Shown in pieces: positions 1 through 5,499 of a stretch of DNA of 11,262 nt. Position numbers and translations under genes: made by a program. Below the pieces are notes generated by a model. It ran no database searches, had not been told where the DNA came from, and was given only the letters and a program-made list of their open reading frames with translations. Source of the stretch: an uncultured Ruminococcus sp. (lineage in GTDB: Bacteria; Bacillota; Clostridia; Lachnospirales; Lachnospiraceae); NCBI GenBank assembly GCA_900553885.1, contig USFD01000095.1, forward strand, positions 1 to 11,262. Direction: 5' to 3'. Within the stretch, counting starts at the first letter, position 1. Each line of letters begins with the position of its first letter.

Positions 1-603
1 TACCACTCTGTAAATGGACTGCCATCTGGTTGATCCAAGTCCGTAAGCTGCCATGCGGTAGTCTTTTGGAACGGAATGAATAGAATCCGCAGCCACATTT
101 GTAATTGTCGGAAAAATCATAACTGCAAGAACCAGCGCCGCAGCAAGTATGGAATGCCCGACCTGCCGGTTAAACACAGTTTTAATTGCAGGAACCAGTA
201 TACTAAGTCCTACCCATCCGTATACAACAGACGGAATACCTGCAAAGATTTCCACGATAGGGCGATAAAACTTTTCGCCGAATTTCGGTGAAATCTCTAT
301 CATATAAATGGCCGAGCCGACTGCAAACGGTGTTGCGATCAGCAGGGCGAGTCCGCAGGTTGCAAGCGAACCTACAATAAATATCAGAGCTCCGACTGCT
401 CCGCCGCCTTCCGCTCCGTCTGTGGGATCCCATTCTGCAGAACCGAGGAATTCCCACAGGGTATGATGGAAGGTGGTAAATGTACCTGAACCTTTATACA
501 CAAGGAAGGCGCCGATCGCAATTGTCAGAACGATAACAAATAATCCGCCTGCTGTCATCAGCCCCCGCCACGCGTATTCTTTTGCAAACATGCTTTTTTT
601 CAT
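1..603 (-). CDS. pstC: Phosphate ABC transporter permease PstC (partial, C-terminus beyond the left edge)
   Basis: One of the two membrane subunits of the high-affinity PstSCAB phosphate importer; it forms the channel with PstA. The frame is open from an ATG at 603-601 to base 1, giving 201 codons; full-length PstC is about 300 residues, so roughly the last third is missing. The protein begins MKKSMFAKEYAWRGLM. Hydrophobic stretches lie near residues 15-37, 69-101, 116-140 and 151-170. The segment AGIPSVVYGWVGLSILVP (121-138) is typical of PstC, and VPKDYRMAAYGLGSTRWQ (178-195) looks like the cytoplasmic EAA-type coupling loop that contacts the ATPase PstB. A GGGAG ribosome site sits 8 nt before the ATG. 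It lies 101 nt after pstS, which supplies its phosphate, and pstA-pstB-phoU would be expected further left. The family call is firm. Confidence 0.93.
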   Translation of the reverse strand, partial: MKKSMFAKEYAWRGLMTAGGLFVIVLTIAIGAFLVYKGSGTFTTFHHTLWEFLGSAEWDPTDGAEGGGAVGALIFIVGSLATCGLALLIATPFAVGSAIYMIEISPKFGEKFYRPIVEIFAGIPSVVYGWVGLSILVPAIKTVFNRQVGHSILAAALVLAVMIFPTITNVAADSIHSVPKDYRMAAYGLGSTRWQSIYRVV

Positions 604-650
604 CTTAAATTCTCCCGAATTCCTTTACCCTTGTCTTTTTATTCACGGAA

Positions 651-682
651 ACGGCGGGCTGTAGAATCTCTGTGCCCGCCGT
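651..682 (-). terminator. Stem-loop between pstS and pstC (possible attenuator or mRNA-stabilising hairpin)
   Basis: A perfect 9-bp GC-rich stem (ACGGCGGGC / GCCCGCCGT, 651-659 with 674-682) closes a 14-nt loop. On the transcribed strand it is followed by TTTCCGTG, not a real T-run, so a complete intrinsic terminator is unlikely. Because pstS-pstC look like one operon, a partial terminator or 3' stabiliser that yields more binding protein than permease is the likelier role. That role is inference. Confidence 0.55.
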
Positions 683-704
683 ATGCTGTCGTTTTTGTCA
701 GTAA

Positions 705-1586
705 TTAGTGCTCTGTTACAGTCATTTTTGAAGAAACGCCATATCCAAGGCTTTCCATCTGTGTGCCGTAATCGTCTGACATGATGTAGTCAAGGAATGC
801 TTTTGTTACTTCGTCCGGATCACCCTTTGTATACATATGCTCGAATGTCCACACCGGATATTCTCCGCTGTATGTATTTTCGAGTGTCGGCTCTACGCCA
901 TCAATTGCTACTGTAGCTACATCATCATTGTCTACCAGATAAGAAAGTGCAACATATCCGATTGCTCCTTTTGTATCTGTTACATTTTTCAGAAGGACAC
1001 CGGAATCATCTGTTTCCATAGAAGCATTTGAAGCTTCTTCGTTTCCGTCCAGCGCATACTTCTGGAAAGTAGCTCTTGTACCTGAAGACTCAGGACGTGT
1101 AACAAGTACGATATTCTCATCCGGGCCGCCTACATCTTTCCAGTTTGTTGTTTTACCTGTAAAGATGGAGATAAGCTGATCCTTTGTAAGATTTGTTACA
1201 CCTGCGTCTGCTACGTCTTTATTTACGATCGGCGCCATTGTAATAACGCAGACCTGATGATCAACAAGCTCGGCTGCTGCAGATGCATCCAGCTTATCTT
1301 CTGCCGGCACATCAGAGTTACCGATTGTTACTGTTCCCTCAGATACCTGCTTCAGACCTTCTCCTGATCCGCCGGCATCTACTGTAATAGACACATCCGG
1401 ATTTTCATCAAGGAAAGAATCTGCCGCGTCATCAACCAGCGGTTTCAGAGCAGAAGAACCTGCTGCTGTAATTGTACCGCTCAGTTTGGAACCATCTCCT
1501 GAATTATTTCCACCGCCGCATCCTGCTACCATGGATGCTACCATACCTGTCACTGCCAGCATAGCAATAAACTTTTTCATTCTCAT
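705..1586 (-). CDS. pstS: Phosphate-binding lipoprotein PstS of the Pst ABC transporter
   Basis: Substrate-binding protein that captures extracellular phosphate and delivers it to PstC/PstA. The 293-residue product starts with a lipoprotein signal: basic MRMKK, a hydrophobic stretch, then lipobox VAGC with the lipidated cysteine at residue 23, followed by a flexible GGGNNSGDGS linker. This fits membrane tethering in a Gram-positive cell. Phosphate-binding loops of the PstS family are visible: AAGSSALKP (41-49), GGSGEGLKQVSEG (72-84), IGNSD (88-92) and PESSGTRATF (165-174). The length is normal. The start at 1586 has AGGAG 9 nt upstream; a second ATG two codons later is too far from it (15 nt). 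A PhoP-box-like promoter precedes the gene, and pstC follows after 101 nt containing a hairpin. Family assignment is very secure. Confidence 0.97.
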   Translation of the reverse strand: MRMKKFIAMLAVTGMVASMVAGCGGGNNSGDGSKLSGTITAAGSSALKPLVDDAADSFLDENPDVSITVDAGGSGEGLKQVSEGTVTIGNSDVPAEDKLDASAAAELVDHQVCVITMAPIVNKDVADAGVTNLTKDQLISIFTGKTTNWKDVGGPDENIVLVTRPESSGTRATFQKYALDGNEEASNASMETDDSGVLLKNVTDTKGAIGYVALSYLVDNDDVATVAIDGVEPTLENTYSGEYPVWTFEHMYTKGDPDEVTKAFLDYIMSDDYGTQMESLGYGVSSKMTVTEH

Positions 1587-1645
1587 AATGATAATCTCCT
1601 TTTTTCACTTTCGATTATTATGTCTCTGTGTTAACCACGCTATTC

Positions 1646-1673
1646 ATCATAAAAGGGAAATGTTAAATGTAAA
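1646..1673 (-). promoter_or_regulatory. Predicted pstS promoter (-35/-10)
   Basis: Read on the minus strand, TTTACA (1673-1668) and TATGAT (1651-1646) are separated by 16 bp; each differs from the sigma-A consensus by one base. Transcription would start near 1639, leaving a leader of about 50 nt before the pstS ATG. The -35 lies inside the TTWACA repeat cluster, as expected for an activator-dependent Pho promoter. Confidence 0.65.
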
Positions 1674-1700
1674 ATCAGAAGTATGTTAAATCTATGTAAA
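1661..1700 (-). promoter_or_regulatory. PhoP-box-like direct repeats upstream of pstS
   Basis: Four TTWACA hexamers lie on the minus strand: TTTACA 1700-1695, TTAACA 1689-1684, TTTACA 1673-1668 and TTAACA 1666-1661. The first two are spaced 11 bp start to start, the spacing of PhoP boxes as described in Bacillus subtilis (TTHACA-type repeats separated by about 5 bp). The second and fourth are 23 bp apart, about two further periods. The position, directly at the pstS promoter, agrees with phosphate-starvation control by a PhoP-type response regulator. No phoP/phoR gene is in the window. Confidence 0.65.
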
Positions 1701-1703
1701 ATG

Positions 1704-1729
1704 AAAAAAGCCCGATTTTACGGGCTTTT
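1704..1729 (-). terminator. Intrinsic terminator ending the rel-aspS transcription unit
   Basis: A 9-bp stem, AAAAGCCCG / CGGGCTTTT (1706-1714 with 1721-1729), has a 6-nt loop. On the minus strand the stem runs into six T residues (1709-1704) and then CATTTT, a classic Rho-independent terminator. It faces transcripts arriving from aspS and insulates pstS. It lies about 600 bp past the aspS stop, with the palindromic repeats in between. The plus strand has only a weak T-run. Confidence 0.85.
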
Positions 1730-1730
1730 G

Positions 1731-1876
1731 TGAGGAATTCGGATTTGTCGAAGGGAACTTAAAATAAGAAATATCGGAAAATATTCAGGATTTCCGGGAT
1801 AGAATGGGACGGAGACGCGAGGAATTCCTGATTATTTCCGTTTTTCCAAAACAAAAGTTCCTTTCGCAATTCCTCA
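1731..1876. repeat. Palindromic repeat element 1 (about 146 bp, imperfect inverted repeat)
   Basis: The two halves are imperfect reverse complements. TGAGGAATT (1731-1739) pairs with 1868-1876; CGAAGGGAACTT (1749-1760) pairs with 1855-1866 apart from one position; CGGAAA (1775-1780) pairs with 1835-1840; CAGGATTTCC (1786-1795) pairs with 1821-1830 at nine of ten positions. The centre is an unpaired stretch of about 25 nt. The left half carries an extra CGGATTTGT (1740-1748). No coding frame of interest lies inside. The ends resemble those of the larger palindrome at 1973-2321, so both appear to belong to one repeat family. Confidence 0.75.
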
Positions 1877-1901
1877 TAAAACAAAAGCAGAAGGGAGAGT
1901 T

Positions 1902-1965
1902 GACGGCAAAGGTAACGGTTGAACAGGACTGAACCCGGCCGTTAAAGTGCCCCCTTGCCTTTGTC
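1902..1965. repeat. Small imperfect palindrome between the two large elements
   Basis: GAC-GGC-AAAGG (1902-1912) pairs with CCTTTGTC (1958-1965), apart from a three-base bulge, and TAACGG (1913-1918) pairs with CCGTTA (1939-1944). The stem is interrupted by an unpaired AAGTGCCCCCTTG on the right side. It may be a degraded remnant of a similar element or simply a stem-loop; nothing more can be said from this sequence. Confidence 0.45.
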
Positions 1966-1972
1966 TTATGAA

Positions 1973-2321
1973 GATTTGCGAAGGGATTTTCCGGACTGAG
2001 GGGCAGAAAAACGGAAATCCGGAGAGTTTTTGGATGCGCCTTTCCGAAGATGGGGACAGGGAATTCTGATGACTCTGGAATGAGTTTAGAAAAATAGGAA
2101 CCTGAGAATCAGCGTTGGGATTTACAGCGGGCTCTGTCTGAGCGCATGCGAGTTAGCACGCTGCAAATCCTGTTTTTAGCTGATTCTCAGGTTCTGTTAT
2201 TTTTCTTAACTCATGGAATGGAATCAGAATTTCCTGTCCCCATCCTCGGAATCCGTCTTAGGAAAACTTCTTTGTCTCTTCCGGTTTGTGTCTGCTATCC
2301 GGAAAGTTTCTTCGGCAAATC
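1973..2321. repeat. Palindromic repeat element 2 (about 350 bp, MITE-like imperfect inverted repeat)
   Basis: Nearly the whole stretch folds back on itself. Paired blocks from outside in: 1973-1978 with 2316-2321; 1988-1995 with 2298-2305; 2042-2047 with 2247-2252; 2049-2060 with 2233-2244 (12 bp); 2062-2070 with 2223-2231; 2080-2086 with 2208-2214; 2088-2096 with 2198-2206; 2098-2113 with 2179-2194 (16 bp); 2118-2129 with 2159-2170 (11 of 12). The self-complementary CGCATGCG (2143-2150) is near the apex. The right end begins six bases past the aspS stop codon. Only short meaningless reading frames occur inside. The size, terminal inverted repeats and lack of coding capacity suggest a MITE-like or REP-type element; no target duplication is evident. 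Confidence 0.75.
2041..2252. repeat. Inner palindrome of element 2, bounded by GGGGACAGG/CCTGTCCCC
   Basis: This inner part of the large palindrome pairs much better than the outer arms: TTCCGA, GATGGGGACAGG, AATTCTGAT, AGAAAAATA and a 16-bp block starting GAACCTGAG all match perfectly with their partners. The drop in pairing outside 2041/2252 suggests a younger palindrome nested in an older one. Its GGGGACAG boundary resembles the palindrome at 4142-4181. Nesting is inference. Confidence 0.55.
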
Positions 2322-2326
2322 CGAAT

Positions 2327-4111
2327 CTATTCTACTATTGAAATTCCCAGTTCTTCCAGCTGTTTTGCGTCTGCCGGAGTGGGTGCCTCTGTCATCAGGC
2401 AGGAGGCGTCTTTGATCTTCGGGAAAGCGATTACATCACGGATGCTGTCCTGTTTTGCCATAAGCATGACAAGACGGTCCAGGCCGTATGCAAGTCCTGC
2501 GTGCGGCGGTACTCCGTACTTGAATGCTTCAAGCAGGAAACCGAACTGGCTGTGTGCCTGCTCTTTTGTAAATCCGAGAGCTTCAAACATCTTCTCCTGA
2601 ATATCATCCTGATGAATTCTGACGCTTCCGCCGCCAATTTCATTTCCGTTAAGAACAATATCATACGCCTTAGCGCGCACTTTTCCAAGTTCTCCGGCGT
2701 CCAGAAGGGGCAGATCCTCTTCCATGGGCATGGTAAACGGATGATGCATGGCAAGATAGCGTCCCTGCTCATCGCTCCACTCAAACTGCGGGAATTCTGT
2801 AATCCATACAAAGCGGTATTCATTTTTATCCAGAAGATCCAGCTGTTTCGCAAGCTCCACGCGGAGTGCTCCCAGAGAATCCCAGACAACTTTATTCTTG
2901 TCCGCCGCAAACAGAAGCAGATCTCCCGGCTCCCCGTCCATGGCTTTCACCAGAGCGCTCATCTCTTCCTCGCTCATAAACTTAGCGAAAGAAGATTTCC
3001 AGGTTCCGTCTTCCTGAATGGCAATATATGCCAGGCCTTTTGCGCCGTAATCCTTTACAAACGCTGTCAGCTTGTCAATTTTCTTTCTCGGCATACCGCC
3101 CTGTCCCTTTGCATTGATACCGCGGACAGTTCCGCCATTTTCAATGGCGCCGGTGAATACGCCGAAACCGCATCCTTTTACGACTTCTGTTACATCTGTC
3201 AGTTCCATGCCGAAACGCAGATCCGGTTTGTCAGAACCGAAACGGTCCATTGCTTCCTGCCATGTCATACGCTGGATCGGAAGAGGAACATCCACGTCCA
3301 GTACTTCCTTGAACAGTTTCGCAAGATATCTCTCATTTACATCAATTACATCATCCACATCCACAAAGGACAGCTCCATATCGATCTGGGTGAACTCCGG
3401 CTGTCTGTCGGCGCGCAGATCCTCGTCCCGGAAACATCTGGCAATCTGGATATAACGGTCAAATCCGGAGCACATCAGAAGCTGTTTGTAAAGCTGCGGG
3501 GACTGAGGCAGTCCGTAAAAACATCCCGGATGCACACGGCTTGGCACAAGATAGTCTCTCGCCCCTTCCGGTGTGGTTTTACCCAGCATGGGAGTCTCAA
3601 TCTCAAGGAAACCTTCCTCGCTGAAAAACTGACGTGTCAGTGTCATAACACGGCTCTTCATCATAAGATTTCTCTGAATATCCGGTCTGCGCAGATCCAG
3701 ATAGCGATATTTCAGACGCACCTCTTCCTTCGTCTTACAGTTTTCCTCCACCTGGAACGGAGGAGTCAGAGACTCGGAAAGGATCCTCAGTTCTGACGGG
3801 ATCACCTCAATTTCCCCGGTAGCGATCTTATCATTGACCGCGCCGGAACGTTTTGCCACCTCTCCGACAATTGCGACCACATATTCCGAGCGAAGGGAAG
3901 CCGCTTTCTCAAGAAGCGCCGGATCCGTCTTTCCTTCTTCGCATACAACCTGTATAATACCGGAACGGTCTCTCACATCTACAAACACAAGTCCGCCCTT
4001 GTTTCTGTTTTTCTGCACCCATCCCATTATCGTTACTGTCTGTCCCACATTTGCCGCAGACAACTCGCCGCAGCGATGGGTTCTCTTAAGTCCCTGCATT
4101 GATTCAGCCAT
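2327..4111 (-). CDS. aspS: Aspartyl-tRNA synthetase, bacterial type
   Basis: Class II synthetase that charges tRNA-Asp with aspartate in the cytoplasm. The 594 residues match the bacterial family length. Domains in order: N-terminal OB-fold that reads the anticodon (about 1-115, with GWVQKNRNKGGLVFVDVRDRSG at 30-51); catalytic core with LKYRYLDLRRPD (133-144), ETPMLGKTTPEGARDYLVPSR (172-192), QSPQLYKQLLM (203-213) and motif 2 FRDEDLRADRQPEFTQID (227-244); the bacterial GAD insertion domain (about 285-420); then AMHHPFT (454-460), GGGSVRIH (493-500) and motif 3 GLAYGLDRLVMLM (539-551), whose arginine is R546. AGGAG lies 6 nt before the ATG. It follows hisS by 109 nt containing a palindrome. 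Whether it also charges tRNA-Asn cannot be told without knowing if asnS or gatCAB exists elsewhere. Confidence 0.98.
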   Translation of the reverse strand: MAESMQGLKRTHRCGELSAANVGQTVTIMGWVQKNRNKGGLVFVDVRDRSGIIQVVCEEGKTDPALLEKAASLRSEYVVAIVGEVAKRSGAVNDKIATGEIEVIPSELRILSESLTPPFQVEENCKTKEEVRLKYRYLDLRRPDIQRNLMMKSRVMTLTRQFFSEEGFLEIETPMLGKTTPEGARDYLVPSRVHPGCFYGLPQSPQLYKQLLMCSGFDRYIQIARCFRDEDLRADRQPEFTQIDMELSFVDVDDVIDVNERYLAKLFKEVLDVDVPLPIQRMTWQEAMDRFGSDKPDLRFGMELTDVTEVVKGCGFGVFTGAIENGGTVRGINAKGQGGMPRKKIDKLTAFVKDYGAKGLAYIAIQEDGTWKSSFAKFMSEEEMSALVKAMDGEPGDLLLFAADKNKVVWDSLGALRVELAKQLDLLDKNEYRFVWITEFPQFEWSDEQGRYLAMHHPFTMPMEEDLPLLDAGELGKVRAKAYDIVLNGNEIGGGSVRIHQDDIQEKMFEALGFTKEQAHSQFGFLLEAFKYGVPPHAGLAYGLDRLVMLMAKQDSIRDVIAFPKIKDASCLMTEAPTPADAKQLEELGISIVE

Positions 4112-4141
4112 AATTTTCTCCTTTTTCTGACAATTTCTCCC

Positions 4142-4181
4142 AAAGGGGACAGACCCTTTTGGAAAAGGGTCTGTCCCCTTT
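4142..4181. repeat. Perfect 40-bp palindrome between hisS and aspS
   Basis: AAAGGGGACAGACCCTTTT (4142-4160) is followed by GG and then its exact reverse complement (4163-4181): 19 of 19 bases pair. On the transcribed strand it is followed by GGGAGAAATT, with no T-run, so it is not a normal terminator even though it lies inside an apparent operon. Similar GGGGACAG-cored palindromes are, from memory, repeated in many Lachnospiraceae genomes. It may be a REP-like mobile repeat; an effect on aspS mRNA is possible but not shown. Confidence 0.85.
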
Positions 4182-4220
4182 CAGTGAAGTTTTCTGATAA
4201 TTCTACCTGTTCTCTTTCAT

Positions 4221-5486
4221 TTACAGATTTTCTACCGAATCCCGGTAGCATTCTGTGATGTCTGTATATCCCTGTTCTGCAAGCTGCTCCTTCTGGAACT
4301 TCTTGTTCTTTTTCATATTGACGATCATAACCTGCTTTCCGGCCTGCCGTTCGTTCCGGGCCAGTTCCAGTACTTTGAGCATGCCTTCCTGGTGCATGTT
4401 TTTCTCTACGAGGAATGCTTTTTTCACCCTGCTGTCCGGAACCTGGTATCCTCTTTCCAGAAGCAGCATGACAATACGCTCAAACCCGATGGAAAATCCG
4501 ACTGCCGGAGTATCCTGTCCGGTGAATTTTCCGATCATTTTGTCGTACCTTCCGCCTCCGCCGACGGAACCTCCGAATTCATCCATGGAAATCTCAAAGA
4601 TGGTTCCGGTGTAGTAGGACATGCCTCGTACAAGGGTAGGATCGAAGAACATTCGGAAGTCCGCTTCCTTCTGGCTCTCTACACTGGTAATAATCATTTC
4701 CAGCGAATCCGCCGCTTCAGGCGCAAGAAAGCCCTGTAATTTCTCCTTGCACGCACGTACACCTGCCACATCATTTGTAATTTCCTTAAATAACTGAAGA
4801 TATTTTTCCACGGATTCTTCTGCATAACCATTCTCCTTAAGTTCTGCTTCTACACCGTCAAGACCGATCTTATCCATCTTATCCAGAGTAATGAAAATGC
4901 TGTCATAATCTTCCTCGGAAAATCCGCTGTATGCAGCCATAGCTTTCAGGAAACGTCTGTCGTTGATCCGGATCGTAAAGTTTTTGAAATCCAGTTTTCC
5001 AAGAAGCGATGTTGTCGCAAGGATCAGCTCGATCTCCGCCAGATTGGACGGCTCGCCCAGAATATCAATGTCACACTGCATGAACTGACGGAATCTTCCT
5101 CTCTGGGGGCGGTCCGCCCTCCAAACATTCCCCATCTGAAGCGCCTTAAACGGGGAAGGCAGTTCATTTGCATGATTTGCATAATAACGGGACAGGGGCA
5201 CGGTAAGGTCATACCGAAGTCCTCCGTCCACCAGATCGGCTTCCTCTTTTGCCTGATCAATTTTCAGCTTTTCGCCTCTTTTGAGAATCTTAAATATCAG
5301 TTTTTCGTTATCCCCGCCCTGTTTGCTGCACAGATTTTCAATATGTTCCACACAGGGGGTCTCAATTGAGGAAAATCCAAATGTCTTATATGTGTCTTTA
5401 ATCAGGCTGATCACATAATCCCTGATCTCCATTTCCCCGGGCATGATATCTTTCATGCCGGTGACCGGCTTCTTCTTCAGCGCCAT
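4221..5486 (-). CDS. hisS: Histidyl-tRNA synthetase (archaeal/eukaryotic-like lineage)
   Basis: Class II enzyme that charges tRNA-His. The start chosen is the ATG at 5486 (MALKKKPVTGMKDIMPGE), which has AGGAG 7 nt upstream; a longer frame from 5528 overlaps hemZ and lacks support. The product has 421 residues, normal for the family. Visible motifs: TVPLSRYYA (95-103), motif 2 VWRADRPQRGRFRQF (121-135), the histidine-binding LVRGMSYYTGTIFEI (285-299), GGGGRYDKMIG (309-319), motif 3 AVGFSIGFERI (328-338) and a C-terminal anticodon-binding domain (about 353-421). The middle part (FTIRINDRRFL at 170-180, and FITLDKMDKIG at 198-208) resembles, from memory, the human/archaeal enzymes (KVNDRRIL, VDKLDK) more than E. 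coli HisRS. RGMSYY replaces the common RGLDYY. The hemZ stop is 13 nt upstream, so translation may be coupled. Confidence 0.95.
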   Translation of the reverse strand: MALKKKPVTGMKDIMPGEMEIRDYVISLIKDTYKTFGFSSIETPCVEHIENLCSKQGGDNEKLIFKILKRGEKLKIDQAKEEADLVDGGLRYDLTVPLSRYYANHANELPSPFKALQMGNVWRADRPQRGRFRQFMQCDIDILGEPSNLAEIELILATTSLLGKLDFKNFTIRINDRRFLKAMAAYSGFSEEDYDSIFITLDKMDKIGLDGVEAELKENGYAEESVEKYLQLFKEITNDVAGVRACKEKLQGFLAPEAADSLEMIITSVESQKEADFRMFFDPTLVRGMSYYTGTIFEISMDEFGGSVGGGGRYDKMIGKFTGQDTPAVGFSIGFERIVMLLLERGYQVPDSRVKKAFLVEKNMHQEGMLKVLELARNERQAGKQVMIVNMKKNKKFQKEQLAEQGYTDITECYRDSVENL

Positions 5487-5493
5487 AACTCTT

Positions 5494-5498
5494 CTCCT
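5494..5498 (-). promoter_or_regulatory. Ribosome binding site that fixes the hisS start
   Basis: AGGAG lies 7 nt before the ATG at 5486 and just after the hemZ stop codon (5502-5500). It decides against the longer in-frame start at 5528. Confidence 0.8.
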
Positions 5499-5499
5499 T

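Noticed and set aside
203..457. An 84-codon minus-strand frame near the left edge
   Set aside because: It is out of frame with, and inside, pstC, whose frame is continuous with clear PstC motifs.
1587..2326. CRISPR array or integrase attachment site in the 740-bp gap
   Set aside because: Repeats are inverted and irregular, with no even direct-repeat and spacer pattern, no tRNA target and no integrase or Cas gene nearby.
2146..2415. An 89-codon plus-strand frame in the intergenic block
   Set aside because: It runs from the centre of the palindrome into the 3' end of aspS; composition is palindrome-driven and no recognisable protein appears.
3095..3115. GGGACAGG-like strings inside aspS and hisS (also near 5189)
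   Set aside because: These are single short matches within coding sequence, without an inverted partner, so they are not counted as repeat copies.
2501..3796. A 431-codon open frame on the plus strand
   Set aside because: It lies fully antisense to aspS, has no family resemblance and no ribosome site, and exists because the opposite coding frame lacks stop triplets. The same holds for plus-strand frames over hemZ (5443-6453) and rel (8884-9780).
4033..4251. A 72-codon minus-strand frame spanning the hisS-aspS gap
   Set aside because: It reads through the palindrome and overlaps both synthetase genes in another frame; no ribosome site or family pattern supports it.
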